Below are positions 1 to 9,878 of a stretch of DNA of 64,000 bases, one piece after another. Below the pieces are notes generated by a model. That model saw only the letters and a list, made by a program, of their open reading frames with translations. It ran no database searches and had not been told where the DNA came from. A program made the position numbers and the translations under genes. Origin of the DNA: Streptomyces sp. NBC_01296 (lineage in GTDB: Bacteria; Actinomycetota; Actinomycetes; Streptomycetales; Streptomycetaceae); assembly GCF_035984415.1 (NCBI RefSeq), contig NZ_CP130720.1:1674001-1738000 (forward strand), written 5' to 3'. Position 1 is the stretch's first letter, and every line of letters starts with the position of its first letter.

Positions 1-1237
1 CCGGGTCGTCACCGCCGTGTTCTCCGTCGACGAGAGCATGATCGGGGTGGCGTATCGGACGGTTCTGGTCGGCGAGGGCAGTCAGCGGGCAGCTGCCGAA
101 CCGGACTCGCCGACTGCCGCCGGCACCACCTGGGTGCTGCCCAACGACCCTGAAACACAGCCCGACTTGGAGATCGTCATCGCACCGGGCAACGACGCGC
201 TGTGCCAAGAGGTGTCGTGGTTCTACCGCTCCCCGCACCGCTCGGTAGTTCCTCCTGTCATCATTCCGCGCAGGCCACTCGAGGGCGAGGGCGACTGGGC
301 TCGCGTGATGATGCGTGGCGTACAGGACCACAGCACCGCCGTTGACCTCACCCTCTTCCTGAACGGCATCGGCGACATCGTGAGCGAGGCGGTGCCGGAG
401 GAAGTGTGGGAAGCCCTCTACACGGTGGCGGACCTGTCGAGGCCGCCGACCGTGCTGCTCGCCACCTGGGATCCGTACGTGCCCTGGGAGCTCGCCCTGG
501 TGCCGCGCCCATGGGACAGCACGATTCCCAAACACCTCGGCGCACAGGCGGTCGTCGGCCGCTGGACGTACCGCGATCGGCACCGCACGGCAGCGCCGCC
601 GGCCCGGATGCGGGCGCGGGGGATGGCCGTGGTGAGCGGTGAATACGCGACGAACAGGCTTGTCGAAGCGGAAGCCGAGGCCTCACAACTCTGTGCTCAC
701 TACAAGGCGGAGCCGGTGGAGGCGCTGACCGAACCCGTCCTGAATCGCCTCAGACAATCCCCGAGCCCGGACATCCTGCACTTTTCCGTACACGGAAAAT
801 TCGATGTCGGCGGCACGCAAGACGGAATCAAGATGACTGATGGCACGTTCCTCAGCCCTCTCTCCGTGCGTGGTCTCCGGTCCGAAAAGAAATTGGATCA
901 GGTCGATCTCGTCTTCCTCAACGCATGCCAGCTCGCACAGGGTCAGCGGATGCTCGGCTCATACGCGGGCATGGTGGCATCGTTCCTCCACATCGGCGTC
1001 GGGGCGGCCATCGCGCCGCTGTGGAACGTCGACGACGGCGTCGCCCGGACGTTCGCCGAAGGGTTCTACCAGGCCGTGTTGATGGACGGCACAGCACCCG
1101 CCGAGTACGTGAGGCAACAGCGAGCCGGGACCCGGGACGCATCCGGGGCGGCAGCCTCCACTCCCCTCGCCTACCTGTTCTTCGGCCATCCACGGCTGAC
1201 CATCGATTGGGAACCACAAGGAGCTGACGATGCCTGA
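1..1237 (+). CDS. CHAT-domain caspase-like protease (5' end probably outside window)
   Basis: Predicted cytosolic cysteine protease of the CHAT (caspase HetF associated with TPR) family. Counting from the first in-frame GTG at 17 (406 residues), a CHAT-type WDPYVPWEL segment lies near residue 152, the catalytic His is in HFSVHG (His259) and the nucleophile is in FLNAC (Cys304); both are intact. The frame stays open back to base 2, so the true start and any N-terminal recognition domain may lie upstream. Its last 8 nt overlap the next gene, a lipase-like hydrolase, which implies translational coupling and joint function. Family knowledge: CHAT proteases often activate a partner by cleavage, as in CRISPR-linked TPR-CHAT. 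The partner here is inferred from the overlap only. Codon use is less GC-extreme than in the polyketide genes further on. Confidence 0.85.
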   Translation, partial: RVVTAVFSVDESMIGVAYRTVLVGEGSQRAAAEPDSPTAAGTTWVLPNDPETQPDLEIVIAPGNDALCQEVSWFYRSPHRSVVPPVIIPRRPLEGEGDWARVMMRGVQDHSTAVDLTLFLNGIGDIVSEAVPEEVWEALYTVADLSRPPTVLLATWDPYVPWELALVPRPWDSTIPKHLGAQAVVGRWTYRDRHRTAAPPARMRARGMAVVSGEYATNRLVEAEAEASQLCAHYKAEPVEALTEPVLNRLRQSPSPDILHFSVHGKFDVGGTQDGIKMTDGTFLSPLSVRGLRSEKKLDQVDLVFLNACQLAQGQRMLGSYAGMVASFLHIGVGAAIAPLWNVDDGVARTFAEGFYQAVLMDGTAPAEYVRQQRAGTRDASGAAASTPLAYLFFGHPRLTIDWEPQGADDA

Positions 1238-2762
1238 CATCGAAAGAGACGAGCGAATCGAACTCGACTACGGCGTCGTTCTTCAGTCCTCGAACGTGAG
1301 CGGACACATCGCATCGGTGCGGCGGTGGTACGAAACGGCCGGAACCGTACGGGAGGCAGCACCCGTCGCGCTGCCGGAACAGCTGGCCGCTGACAACGTC
1401 CCCACCGAGGCCGCACAACTGCTCGGGACGCTCGCCCAGGAGGCCGGGATGCGCCCGATCCTGACCCTCACCCTCACTGATCTGTCCGTTGCTGCCCGCC
1501 CGGACGGACAGCAACGGGGCGATGCGAACCCCCCGTACCTCGAAGTTGAGGTGCCCGCGCCCGGGGAGGACGAGGGGCAGGTCGTGCTGGAGACCGACGC
1601 AACCGGACTGGTGCGCTGGGTGGTCTCCGAGACCGCGGCACAGGGGCAGGGCACGGACAGGGCCGACGCGGTACAGACGTTCAGGATCAGCGTTGCGGAG
1701 TTCGACGTCGGGACGACGATCGAGCAGAACCGGGGGTGGACCGGATTCGGCGTCCGCAAAGTCATCCATCTGCTCCGCTTCCCAATCGAGAGGGCGGCCG
1801 GCCGGGTGGCCGAGTTCGCGATGGGCCGTTGGGAGAATCAACACCGCCCCTATGGACTGCGGCTGACGAGCCCAGGCAATTTCCTCGACCCGACAGCTGG
1901 TGAACCGGTGACAGCTGGCCGGCTGGCCGAATTGGCCGACCGGCCCTTCCTGCTGTTCGTCCACGGCATCTTCAGCCGATGCCACACGGGATTTCACGGC
2001 ATCGGCGAGGACCTGGACCTCCTGGGCGAGCTTCATCGGCGCTACCAGGACCGCGTCCTGGTTTTCGACCACCCAACCGTGCACGTGGATCCGGCCGACA
2101 ACGTCCGGTGGCTTCTGTCGCAGCTCCCCGCCGACCGGACGCTCACACTCGACCTCGTCACCCACTCACGAGGCGGGCTCGTGGCTCGTCAACTGGGTCA
2201 GCCCACCTTCGCCCGGGACGGAGGCCCGCCCGTTCCCGCTATCCGCACTCTCATCCACGTCGCAACCCCCAACTCAGGTACCGTGCTTGCCGACCGGAAA
2301 CGACTCGGCGATCTGCTCGACGTCTGCACTAACCTGCTCTCACTTTTCCCCGACGAAGTGGTGAGCAGCTCGCTCGAAGTGATCCTGGAAGTCGTCAAAC
2401 ACTGCGCCACCGGTGTGCTCCACGGACTCGGCGGTGTGGCCGCGATGGATCCAGCTTCCCCGACGCTGAAGGAACTGAACTCGGCTGCGGTTCCGAAGGG
2501 CGGAAGGGTCCACGCGATGACGTCCGATTTCAAGCCGGCCGAGGAGGCAGGCGTGGCGATCCGGGCGCTCAACGTATTGGTCGACAGCCTGTTCGGCACC
2601 AAGAACGACCTGGTCGTGCCGACCGAGGGGGTGCATCGCGCGGGTTCCTACGTCGTGACCGACCCGCTGGTGATCCCCTCGACGAGCGCAGTGGCACACA
2701 CCCACTTCTTCCGGAAGGCCCAGGTGCGCAGGCAACTCGCCCGGTGGCTGCCGGAAGACTGA
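1230..2762 (+). CDS. Lipase-like alpha/beta hydrolase partnered with the CHAT protease
   Basis: 510 residues. The first ~200 residues contain no domain I recognise and include a beta-rich stretch. From about residue 235 there is an alpha/beta-hydrolase fold: an FVHGI oxyanion-type segment, the nucleophile elbow THSRGG (Ser313), and a late acid/His pair in NDLVVP and VAHTH (His490 or His492). The arrangement resembles PGAP1-like or triacylglycerol lipases, so it probably cleaves ester bonds in lipids. There is no obvious signal peptide, so the protein is likely cytosolic. The start ATG lies inside the CHAT gene (8-nt overlap). I infer that it is either the effector released by the protease or an enzyme of the same response. 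The 3' end is 4 nt from the convergent NTPase gene. Confidence 0.85.
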   Translation: MPDIERDERIELDYGVVLQSSNVSGHIASVRRWYETAGTVREAAPVALPEQLAADNVPTEAAQLLGTLAQEAGMRPILTLTLTDLSVAARPDGQQRGDANPPYLEVEVPAPGEDEGQVVLETDATGLVRWVVSETAAQGQGTDRADAVQTFRISVAEFDVGTTIEQNRGWTGFGVRKVIHLLRFPIERAAGRVAEFAMGRWENQHRPYGLRLTSPGNFLDPTAGEPVTAGRLAELADRPFLLFVHGIFSRCHTGFHGIGEDLDLLGELHRRYQDRVLVFDHPTVHVDPADNVRWLLSQLPADRTLTLDLVTHSRGGLVARQLGQPTFARDGGPPVPAIRTLIHVATPNSGTVLADRKRLGDLLDVCTNLLSLFPDEVVSSSLEVILEVVKHCATGVLHGLGGVAAMDPASPTLKELNSAAVPKGGRVHAMTSDFKPAEEAGVAIRALNVLVDSLFGTKNDLVVPTEGVHRAGSYVVTDPLVIPSTSAVAHTHFFRKAQVRRQLARWLPED

Positions 2763-2766
2763 CGCA

Positions 2767-5700
2767 TCAGACGCCGACTGGCAGCATCTGGTGCGGCGCG
2801 AGCGAACTCATCAGAGCCGTCCCCGCATAGGGCAGCGCCCGCAGCCAGTCTTCACTCGCGGCCAGCCGTTGCAGACGACGGGCGATGTCCGCAGGCGTCG
2901 AGCCGTTCCTCAGGCCATGGACGATCTCGTCGATCTGACGGGAGTCGTCGGGAGGGGTGAGACCCGTGGCCAGCACCACCACTGCACTGCCCAAGCCGGC
3001 CAGCTGGAAAGCGAAGTCGTTGCGGAGCAGCAACTGGCGTACCAGTTCGCCGGAGCCGCCGGGGCTCGCGACATCGAGGATCACCAGGGGAGCGGCACGG
3101 CCGGCGGACACCCGCGCCACGAATCGGTCCAGGTCCGTGACGGCTATCGACTCCGAGGCCTCGGTCACCGGGATGAAGTCGTCACCGTACGTGGAGGAAC
3201 CGAAGTCGAGGTACGGGACACTGCCGGCGACGTCGAGCGTGGTACTGACGTGGATGACGTCCACCGTTGGGGTCGGCTGCGCCGCAAGCCTGTCGAGGGT
3301 TTCGCCATTCGGGTCGTCTGCGACGTCCACGGCCCAGCCGGCGCTTCCATACGCGACCACGAGGTCGGAACCCCCCACGAAGTGGCCGCGCTGCGATGCC
3401 AGCTGCGCCGCGCTGCCGCGACGCAGGATCAGCACACGCGGACTCTCCGATGTCCGCACGAGCGCTTCGCGGAGGCTCTCCCAGCTGGGCGAGTCGGCCT
3501 CCGGGGCCCCCTCGGGGCCGAACGCACGCATGACCTCCGAAACGGCCTGCCGGGTCTGCGATCTCGTCAGGCCGTCCACGGCGCCGGGAATAGCTTCGAG
3601 CCGCCGCAGGATCGACTGGAGCACGCCGATGCGGGTCTTTTCGGCACGGCGTGTACAGGGCATCCGGCAGAGGAAGCGGATCCGCTCGTCTGCGGCCAGC
3701 ATGCCTCTTGTGGTCGCCGCCGTCTCCCACGGCACCTGGGCCAGATGCGGCTGACCGACCGTCAGGCAGATATCCAGCGGCCGATCTAGACCCCTCCGCA
3801 GCAGTGGCTCCATCGTCGCCGTGCCGGGCATGAGGGGAGCACCCTCGAGAAGGGTATCGACCAGGCGCCCGAGCATGGTCCTGTGGCCCTCCTCGCGCAG
3901 AGCCCAGGCGAGATGTGCCGTCGGCTCCATCCGGTCCAGCGTGAGCGTGCCGTCCCGAACGAGCAGTGCCCCGTCCGGCGCGAGTTCCAGGTTGACGGTG
4001 TTCTTGACAGGCGTTCGAACTGCGAGCAGCCCGCGATCGACGCCAAGTTCCGCCGAAACTGCACGAGCGGTGCGGTCGTGGTGAATTGCTTCCGATGAAC
4101 CCGTAGTCCTCTCCAGCAACCATGACAACGTCTCGTGGGCCATGGCTTGCCATTGGTTCGGGGTCTCCTGCGCCAACAGGGAATCGGCGCGCCGGAGTCT
4201 CTCGATGGTGTGGTTCACCAGTTCGGAGCCCGCCCATCGCCCTGCGACTCTCACAAGGTGGGCTGCACGCAGCATCGGATACTCGTCATAACCCACGAGT
4301 TCGGGCGGCTGCAGCTCCTCACGCCCGACGGGCCCGGTCCGCTCCGTGAGACCGGCCAGCCGCCACCATGCGAAGCTGTCCTCCTCGGCCAAGACCCGCG
4401 CCGCCCTCGTGGCGTGGTGGCGCGCCTCTTCGAACCGGCCGGCCAGCCGCAACACCTCGGCGCCACGGAACTCCAGCCAGGCAGCATCGGCGGGGTTCTC
4501 CGCTCCCGGTGCGACGCCGTCGGGCAGGACAAGCGACAGCAGATCCTGCCCGACTGACAGCGCTCCCGGGCACCTCTCCAGCGGTTCCAGCATGGCCAGC
4601 ATGGCCAGCCGGGCGTTGGCCGGAGTGACACGGCGCAGCACCGCGAGCAGAACGTCCCCGAACTGCTCGTGCCTGCCGCCCGTCACAGACAGACCCTGTG
4701 CGGCCGCCTCGGCAATCCGCTGTGGGGCGGCATCGGACCGCTCCAGCCGCTTCAGTGTGGCTGCGCAGAGCCGCGCGGCGCCTTCCGGGTCTCCGTGCCT
4801 CATCATGAGCTCCGACTGCAGCAGCTGGCACGCCGCCCCGATCTCCCCGTCGTCTTCGAAGGTGAGGCGCATCGCCTCGTCCACGTACTGCTCCGCCTCC
4901 CAAAGGTTTCCCACCACATGGAGCTGGAGCAGGGCCGCCTTCAGCGTGCACTCTGCCGCGCGTTCGTGGTCTTGCATGCGCGCGAAGTACTCACGGGCCG
5001 TCAGCAGGTCCCGCGTGGCTCGCTCCACCTGCATGAGTGCGGCGTTGGCTTCACCGCGCAGTGCAAACACCGCCGCTTCCCGCTCCGGCAGCAGACCTGC
5101 GGGGGCGCTGAGTGCCATCTCGCAGCGGGCGCGGGCCGTCCGTGGCCGCCCGAGGATGAGCAGGGCCTTGACGCCCACGGCCAGCAGCCGTGCCCTGGGG
5201 TCGTCGGACGGTACGTCCGCCAGCGATGCGGCCGTCGCCGGCAGTCCAAGGTTCAGTGCGAGTTCCGCCTCGGTGAGACGCATTCCCGGATGCTTCGTGC
5301 CTCCGGTGTCGTCGCGCGGCACCGCCCTCACCCATCGCAGGGCTTCGTCGTACCGCACGCGGTTCGTGCTGTCATGGGCCAGAAGAAGGGCGAAATGCCC
5401 CGTGCTGGACTGCTCTCCCATCGTTCCGGCAATGGCCCATGCCTCCCTCAGCACGCTGCCGGCCTTGTCCGAGTGACCGAGCGCCCGAAGCGCGTCCGCA
5501 TACACTTCCAGCGCGAAACAGTGGTCGAGGGAAACCTCGACGGCTGACGCTGTGGGTCTGAGCAGTGCTTCGGCCTTACCCGGGCGGCCGCGGAAGAGCA
5601 GCAGAGCAGCACGCGCGGCATCCCACCGGACACGCGGTAGACGGACATCGTCCTGAAGCAGGATCGCCTCGACGTTGCCCAGCCTGCGTTCAGCCTCGCT

Positions 5701-7911
5701 CCAGAGCTGATGCCCTCCCGAAGGTCCCTCACACCGCGCTCTGCGGACAAGCGCCAAGGCCAGCTCCACTTGTGCCTCTGCGTGGAGCTGCGGGTCGAGC
5801 ACGGGAATTCCCCCGGCAACCTTTCTTGGCTCGTCCTCCTCGTCGAGATAGTCCGGTCCGAGGATCTCACCAGCGATCTCGGCGACGTCCTGGAGTCCGC
5901 CGGCCGCCTTGGCCCGCTCGACAGCGCTCCTCCAGGCGGGGGCCGCGCGATGCCCGCAAGCCTGGAACCGGTGGTATAGGGCTGCTCTGGTCCAGGCGGC
6001 CCATGTCTGCGGATGCAGGTCGCCGAGCCGCTCATAGTAGCGTGCGGCGTCCTCATGGAGCATTTGGTAGACAGGCTGCCTGGAAAGCAGGTGCCGCAGC
6101 GGCTCCCGAACGGACGGGTGGAAGACCAGGGTGTCCGGGTCCGTCGGAGCGGCACTCACCCAGGACGACACCTCCGCCGAGTACCGCTTCAGGTTGTCCC
6201 ATAGGCGCGCGAACTCCTCGGGCCCTTGCGGAGGCTGGACTCCCGTGCGGAACACGGGTGTGGCGCCGGGCGGGCGGCGATGGTCCTCGGGTTGGTCGTC
6301 ACTCGAACCCCTCATCGCCGAGACCATCCTGGGGAGCACGACCTGCTCGGCGAAGTCCCGGCTCAGCCGTCTTGCCAATGCGCCGTACCGGACCAGCCAC
6401 TGCAGTCCGTCGTCGTCGATCCGGCCGATGACGCGGTCGATGCACCAGGCGAGTCGCGGGTCGAGTCCTTCCACGCTCTCCGCTGACATGTCCGGCGAAT
6501 AGTCGGCGACATCAGCACGGAGGGCGAGCTGCCAGGGATTCCCGTCCGCCGCACGAACGATGGCCTCCAACAGCTCCGGAGAACGCCTGATGCCCCGCCG
6601 GTCGATCAGGTAGCTCCGGGACTCCTCCGGTGTGAACTTCGGGACTTCGAGCTCACCCATCACCTTTGCGGGCAGGCGTTCGTCCAACTGCCTCAGCTCG
6701 GCCTCGGCACCGGTGAGCCGCCCTGAGACCACCAACCGCACCCGGTGCGCGGCATCATGGATGTCGGCGAGAACTTCGATCAGCTCCCCGGCCCCGCCCA
6801 TCGGCCTGAGCACCGCGACCTCGAAGGCGTCCAGCACAATGAGCAGCGGTGTCGTGGACTCATCGTTGCTCAGCGCATTGAGGAATCGCTCACGGATGTC
6901 GTCAGCAGCGACCTCGACCGCAGGCGTGTCGAGCACAGCCGCTGCCGACGGATATCCCGTTGCCACCCCCCGCAACAGGGCTGATCCGTACGCCTTGTAC
7001 TTGCGCAGCAGTTCCTGGAAGGGGGCGCCCGCCATCTGTTCGTTGAGCTGCCGCGCGAGTTCCAGCGTGAGTAGCCAGGGGTAGCGGGCGATGTTCACCG
7101 CGTCGACGGCATCGAGGTCCACCAGGGCGCACGGAACCCGGTCCGGTGCGGCCACACAGCGGCGGGCGATAAACCAGCTGAGCATCAACGACTTGCCGAG
7201 TCCGCCGACCGCGTGCAGCCGCAGCGCACGAGTAGGACCTCCCCTCAACAGTTGCTCGAGTTGCTTCTCCAGCGTCGGCCGGGACAGATAGGTGCCTGAC
7301 CGCAGCAGAGCGTCGTACCAGAGCATCCGCGACCGTAGGTAGCGGTCCAAGTCGCTGCGCACCCGCGCCAAGTGTGGGCTGCTGATCTGCACGCGACTGG
7401 GCTCGCTCAGCGCGTCCAGCAGATTCTGGCAGCCGGGGAAGTCGAAGTTCTCGTCCTGTTCCCGGTACCACCCTTCAAGGCGCTCGGCCGCCAAGTCGGG
7501 GTCGGCAACGGCCAGTGCGCGCAATGCCTCGATCTTTTGCCCTGCCTGTCCGAAATACTCGGCAATACGCTGCTCGGCGTTCCGCAGCTCTTCGGGTACC
7601 GGGAGGGAGTCAGGCTCTTTTCCATGCTCGCGCCACCAGGTTCGCCAGGCTGCTTCCCGTATGTCAGACGTCACCTGGTAGCTGTCTGTGCTCCCGGGCT
7701 GGGCATCGACACACGGCAGCCGCACCAGCTCGGCCAGTGGCGGTCCACCCGTGCCCTGCAGGGCAGCCGTGTACAGGGCGCCGTCGAAGGAGTTCACCAG
7801 GGCGCAGTGGACCAGAGACCTCCGGAGGGGCTCAGAGAGCAGGGAAAGCGCCACATCGGCGATGTTCTCGCCTGCCGCAAGACTCTGTGAGATTTCATCC
7901 AATGCCTTCAT
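2767..7911 (-). CDS. Large NTPase-TPR-like protein with a degenerate C-terminal CHAT domain
   Basis: 1714 residues from the ATG at 7911, chosen because that ATG overlaps the stop of the upstream CHAT-NTPase gene (ATGA); a longer reading adds 14 residues. Order: ~230-residue N-terminal region; STAND/AP-ATPase-like NTPase with Walker A GGLGKS (residues 236-241) and Walker B LLIVLD (Asp361); a long alpha-helical, alanine-rich TPR-like region (~600-1300); and a C-terminal region laid out like CHAT, with a VPWE segment. At the expected catalytic His the sequence reads HVSTTLD (Thr1558), and where FLNAC is expected it reads ILDVAS (Ala1615). The domain therefore looks catalytically dead. It is probably a nucleotide-dependent scaffold or sensor that recruits an active CHAT protease. 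The degenerate-CHAT alignment is mine and moderately secure. Confidence 0.85.
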   Translation of the reverse strand: MKALDEISQSLAAGENIADVALSLLSEPLRRSLVHCALVNSFDGALYTAALQGTGGPPLAELVRLPCVDAQPGSTDSYQVTSDIREAAWRTWWREHGKEPDSLPVPEELRNAEQRIAEYFGQAGQKIEALRALAVADPDLAAERLEGWYREQDENFDFPGCQNLLDALSEPSRVQISSPHLARVRSDLDRYLRSRMLWYDALLRSGTYLSRPTLEKQLEQLLRGGPTRALRLHAVGGLGKSLMLSWFIARRCVAAPDRVPCALVDLDAVDAVNIARYPWLLTLELARQLNEQMAGAPFQELLRKYKAYGSALLRGVATGYPSAAAVLDTPAVEVAADDIRERFLNALSNDESTTPLLIVLDAFEVAVLRPMGGAGELIEVLADIHDAAHRVRLVVSGRLTGAEAELRQLDERLPAKVMGELEVPKFTPEESRSYLIDRRGIRRSPELLEAIVRAADGNPWQLALRADVADYSPDMSAESVEGLDPRLAWCIDRVIGRIDDDGLQWLVRYGALARRLSRDFAEQVVLPRMVSAMRGSSDDQPEDHRRPPGATPVFRTGVQPPQGPEEFARLWDNLKRYSAEVSSWVSAAPTDPDTLVFHPSVREPLRHLLSRQPVYQMLHEDAARYYERLGDLHPQTWAAWTRAALYHRFQACGHRAAPAWRSAVERAKAAGGLQDVAEIAGEILGPDYLDEEDEPRKVAGGIPVLDPQLHAEAQVELALALVRRARCEGPSGGHQLWSEAERRLGNVEAILLQDDVRLPRVRWDAARAALLLFRGRPGKAEALLRPTASAVEVSLDHCFALEVYADALRALGHSDKAGSVLREAWAIAGTMGEQSSTGHFALLLAHDSTNRVRYDEALRWVRAVPRDDTGGTKHPGMRLTEAELALNLGLPATAASLADVPSDDPRARLLAVGVKALLILGRPRTARARCEMALSAPAGLLPEREAAVFALRGEANAALMQVERATRDLLTAREYFARMQDHERAAECTLKAALLQLHVVGNLWEAEQYVDEAMRLTFEDDGEIGAACQLLQSELMMRHGDPEGAARLCAATLKRLERSDAAPQRIAEAAAQGLSVTGGRHEQFGDVLLAVLRRVTPANARLAMLAMLEPLERCPGALSVGQDLLSLVLPDGVAPGAENPADAAWLEFRGAEVLRLAGRFEEARHHATRAARVLAEEDSFAWWRLAGLTERTGPVGREELQPPELVGYDEYPMLRAAHLVRVAGRWAGSELVNHTIERLRRADSLLAQETPNQWQAMAHETLSWLLERTTGSSEAIHHDRTARAVSAELGVDRGLLAVRTPVKNTVNLELAPDGALLVRDGTLTLDRMEPTAHLAWALREEGHRTMLGRLVDTLLEGAPLMPGTATMEPLLRRGLDRPLDICLTVGQPHLAQVPWETAATTRGMLAADERIRFLCRMPCTRRAEKTRIGVLQSILRRLEAIPGAVDGLTRSQTRQAVSEVMRAFGPEGAPEADSPSWESLREALVRTSESPRVLILRRGSAAQLASQRGHFVGGSDLVVAYGSAGWAVDVADDPNGETLDRLAAQPTPTVDVIHVSTTLDVAGSVPYLDFGSSTYGDDFIPVTEASESIAVTDLDRFVARVSAGRAAPLVILDVASPGGSGELVRQLLLRNDFAFQLAGLGSAVVVLATGLTPPDDSRQIDEIVHGLRNGSTPADIARRLQRLAASEDWLRALPYAGTALMSSLAPHQMLPVGV

Positions 7912-9878
7912 GGGGCGCCGCCCTGCGCACGTCGTTGTGCCGCCGTTTCCCAAGCCTTGAACTCTTCAGGACTGAACGATCCGCTGCCTGCCTGACAGTC
8001 GAGAGCCCCTGCCCTCATCGTCTCGGTAAAAGTCTCCCAAGCCCGATCGGAGGGAAGTAGATCCCGATACCATTCACGCTTGCGGGCACAGTATTCACGG
8101 ACGAGTAGCGTCGCATCCTTCCGGTCGAACAGCTCGACTCCCATAATCCACTTCGCCGACTCCATTCTGAAGTCGGGCGGGAGCTCGCCGTCAACTGCCA
8201 CCATGCGGACCGGGTGGAACTTCCCCTCCCCGGCGGGTCCGAGAATGCGCTCCATCACGCGGCCGTACCGCTGAGCCTGCAGGAAGTGATCCAGAACCAG
8301 CAGCAGGGGTTTGGAATTTGCCAGATTGCGGATGAATTGTCCAAATTCCAAGATCAGTCGCCTCTCATTGTCCTCCGGCTGATTCGGATGGCTCGGGAGA
8401 GGAGGGGGTGCATGCGCCAATCCCGCAAGAGGTGCAGGCATTCCGGCCCGCAGCCGGTCGAGTTCATTTCGATGGATGGTCAGCAAATCGATAAAATCAC
8501 GGATCGCCGCATCGGACTCAGGCTCAAGCCAATCGGCCGCCGAACGCGCGACCCGCTCTAGCATGGTAGGGAGATCGATAACTCCCTCGTTCGCCAGATT
8601 TACATAGACGACCGGAACACCCCGCCAGGCGCTGGTCAGGATGCACGAGCGAATCAATTCAGACTTTCCGGCCTTGCTCTCCCCTGTGACGATCACAAGG
8701 TCAGCCTCGTGCGACGACGGCGCGGCGGCCATACGTCGCGATACCCGGTGCTGATCTCTCGCTCTTCCGACCAGCCAGCGCGGACCGTTGAACGCAGCTC
8801 CGCGCTGTCTCGCCACCTTGGCGTGATCAATTGGTTCGGGCCACTTGAGGATCACCCGGGGGTCGGCCTGAACCGTCAGCACCGGGAGCGCCCAGTCTCG
8901 GGGAAGGGTGCCGCTTGCATAGTGGAGAGCATTTCTGGCGCTGGCCGTGGATTCGTCGAGCGCCTTCCCTGCGGCCAGGCACCTGTACAACTGTTCGCTG
9001 AAGCGCACTGCCGGCGTCGACGCAATATCGCCCTGCATGGCAATGACCGCCAGCGTCCCCGCCTGGAAAAAGCCGTCGCTGACAGCCCAGACCAGCCCTC
9101 TGGCATCTTCCCCCGCGGTCCGGCAGGCGTTCAGCACAGCCAGCCGGAGCGGCGGCGCGAGTGCTCCGCCGACATACCCGGCAGTGAGTGACCAAGGGTC
9201 GCCCTTCGTCATGACCTCCAGAGAAGGCCCCTCCAACGCATCCTGCTTGCCGTGCCCGATGAAGTGAAGGATGTGCGGCGCGAAATCGGTGAATTCTTCT
9301 CGGGTCTCGTCCTTGCCGGGCGCCCAGAGGACACGGGTCTGCCAGCAGCAGGGCACTTCGCTCAGAGCGGCGTAGATGGCGTCCAGCTCGCTGTCCACCT
9401 TCAGGTCACCGTCCTGGGGATCGCCCACTACGACGAGGAGACGAACTGGCTCGGTCAAGGGCTCCGCCGTCTTGCCGTAAGGGATATGGGCTCGCACGAA
9501 CGGGCGACCTTCGTCCTCGAAGAGCCACCGCTGCTGGGGTGCAGGGGTGCAGAGCAGCTCCCAGGGCAGCAACCGGAGGGCTCCAGGCTGGATGTCCAGC
9601 ACCACTCGGAGATCAGCGTTGACCGCCGCGGTCTGCCAGACCTCGCCCGGAGCACCCGACAGCAACGCGTCGTACAGTTCCTGCCCGGTCGACATCAAGG
9701 TTCGCGTGGGAACACTGCGATCGTTCAGACTCGGGCAGCCAGCGAGCTTGCGGTCCGGGATCAAGACACGGGCGCGAGGGTGCTCGAACCACCGGGGATC
9801 CGTACCGTCGTCAATGCAGAGATCCTCAGGGAATCCCTCTGCCTGGTGATCTCCGACCTGAATCAGGATCGTCGACAT
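7908..9878 (-). CDS. CHAT protease fused to a P-loop NTPase
   Basis: 656 residues. An N-terminal CHAT domain includes LLPWELL (residues 103-109), the catalytic His in HFIGHG (His209) and the nucleophile in VLNAC (Cys252); both are intact. A second half carries a P-loop NTPase with Walker A GESKAGKS (399-406) and Walker B LLLVLD (Asp530). Fusing an active caspase-like protease to a nucleotide-driven switch is typical of predicted bacterial conflict and cell-death systems. It is the first gene of a two-gene transcript; its stop overlaps the start of the large pseudo-CHAT NTPase by 4 nt, so the products are probably made in fixed ratio. Several stretches (8300-8700) are visibly richer in A+T than the rest of the window, which fits horizontal acquisition. 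Confidence 0.9.
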   Translation of the reverse strand: MSTILIQVGDHQAEGFPEDLCIDDGTDPRWFEHPRARVLIPDRKLAGCPSLNDRSVPTRTLMSTGQELYDALLSGAPGEVWQTAAVNADLRVVLDIQPGALRLLPWELLCTPAPQQRWLFEDEGRPFVRAHIPYGKTAEPLTEPVRLLVVVGDPQDGDLKVDSELDAIYAALSEVPCCWQTRVLWAPGKDETREEFTDFAPHILHFIGHGKQDALEGPSLEVMTKGDPWSLTAGYVGGALAPPLRLAVLNACRTAGEDARGLVWAVSDGFFQAGTLAVIAMQGDIASTPAVRFSEQLYRCLAAGKALDESTASARNALHYASGTLPRDWALPVLTVQADPRVILKWPEPIDHAKVARQRGAAFNGPRWLVGRARDQHRVSRRMAAAPSSHEADLVIVTGESKAGKSELIRSCILTSAWRGVPVVYVNLANEGVIDLPTMLERVARSAADWLEPESDAAIRDFIDLLTIHRNELDRLRAGMPAPLAGLAHAPPPLPSHPNQPEDNERRLILEFGQFIRNLANSKPLLLVLDHFLQAQRYGRVMERILGPAGEGKFHPVRMVAVDGELPPDFRMESAKWIMGVELFDRKDATLLVREYCARKREWYRDLLPSDRAWETFTETMRAGALDCQAGSGSFSPEEFKAWETAAQRRAQGGAP

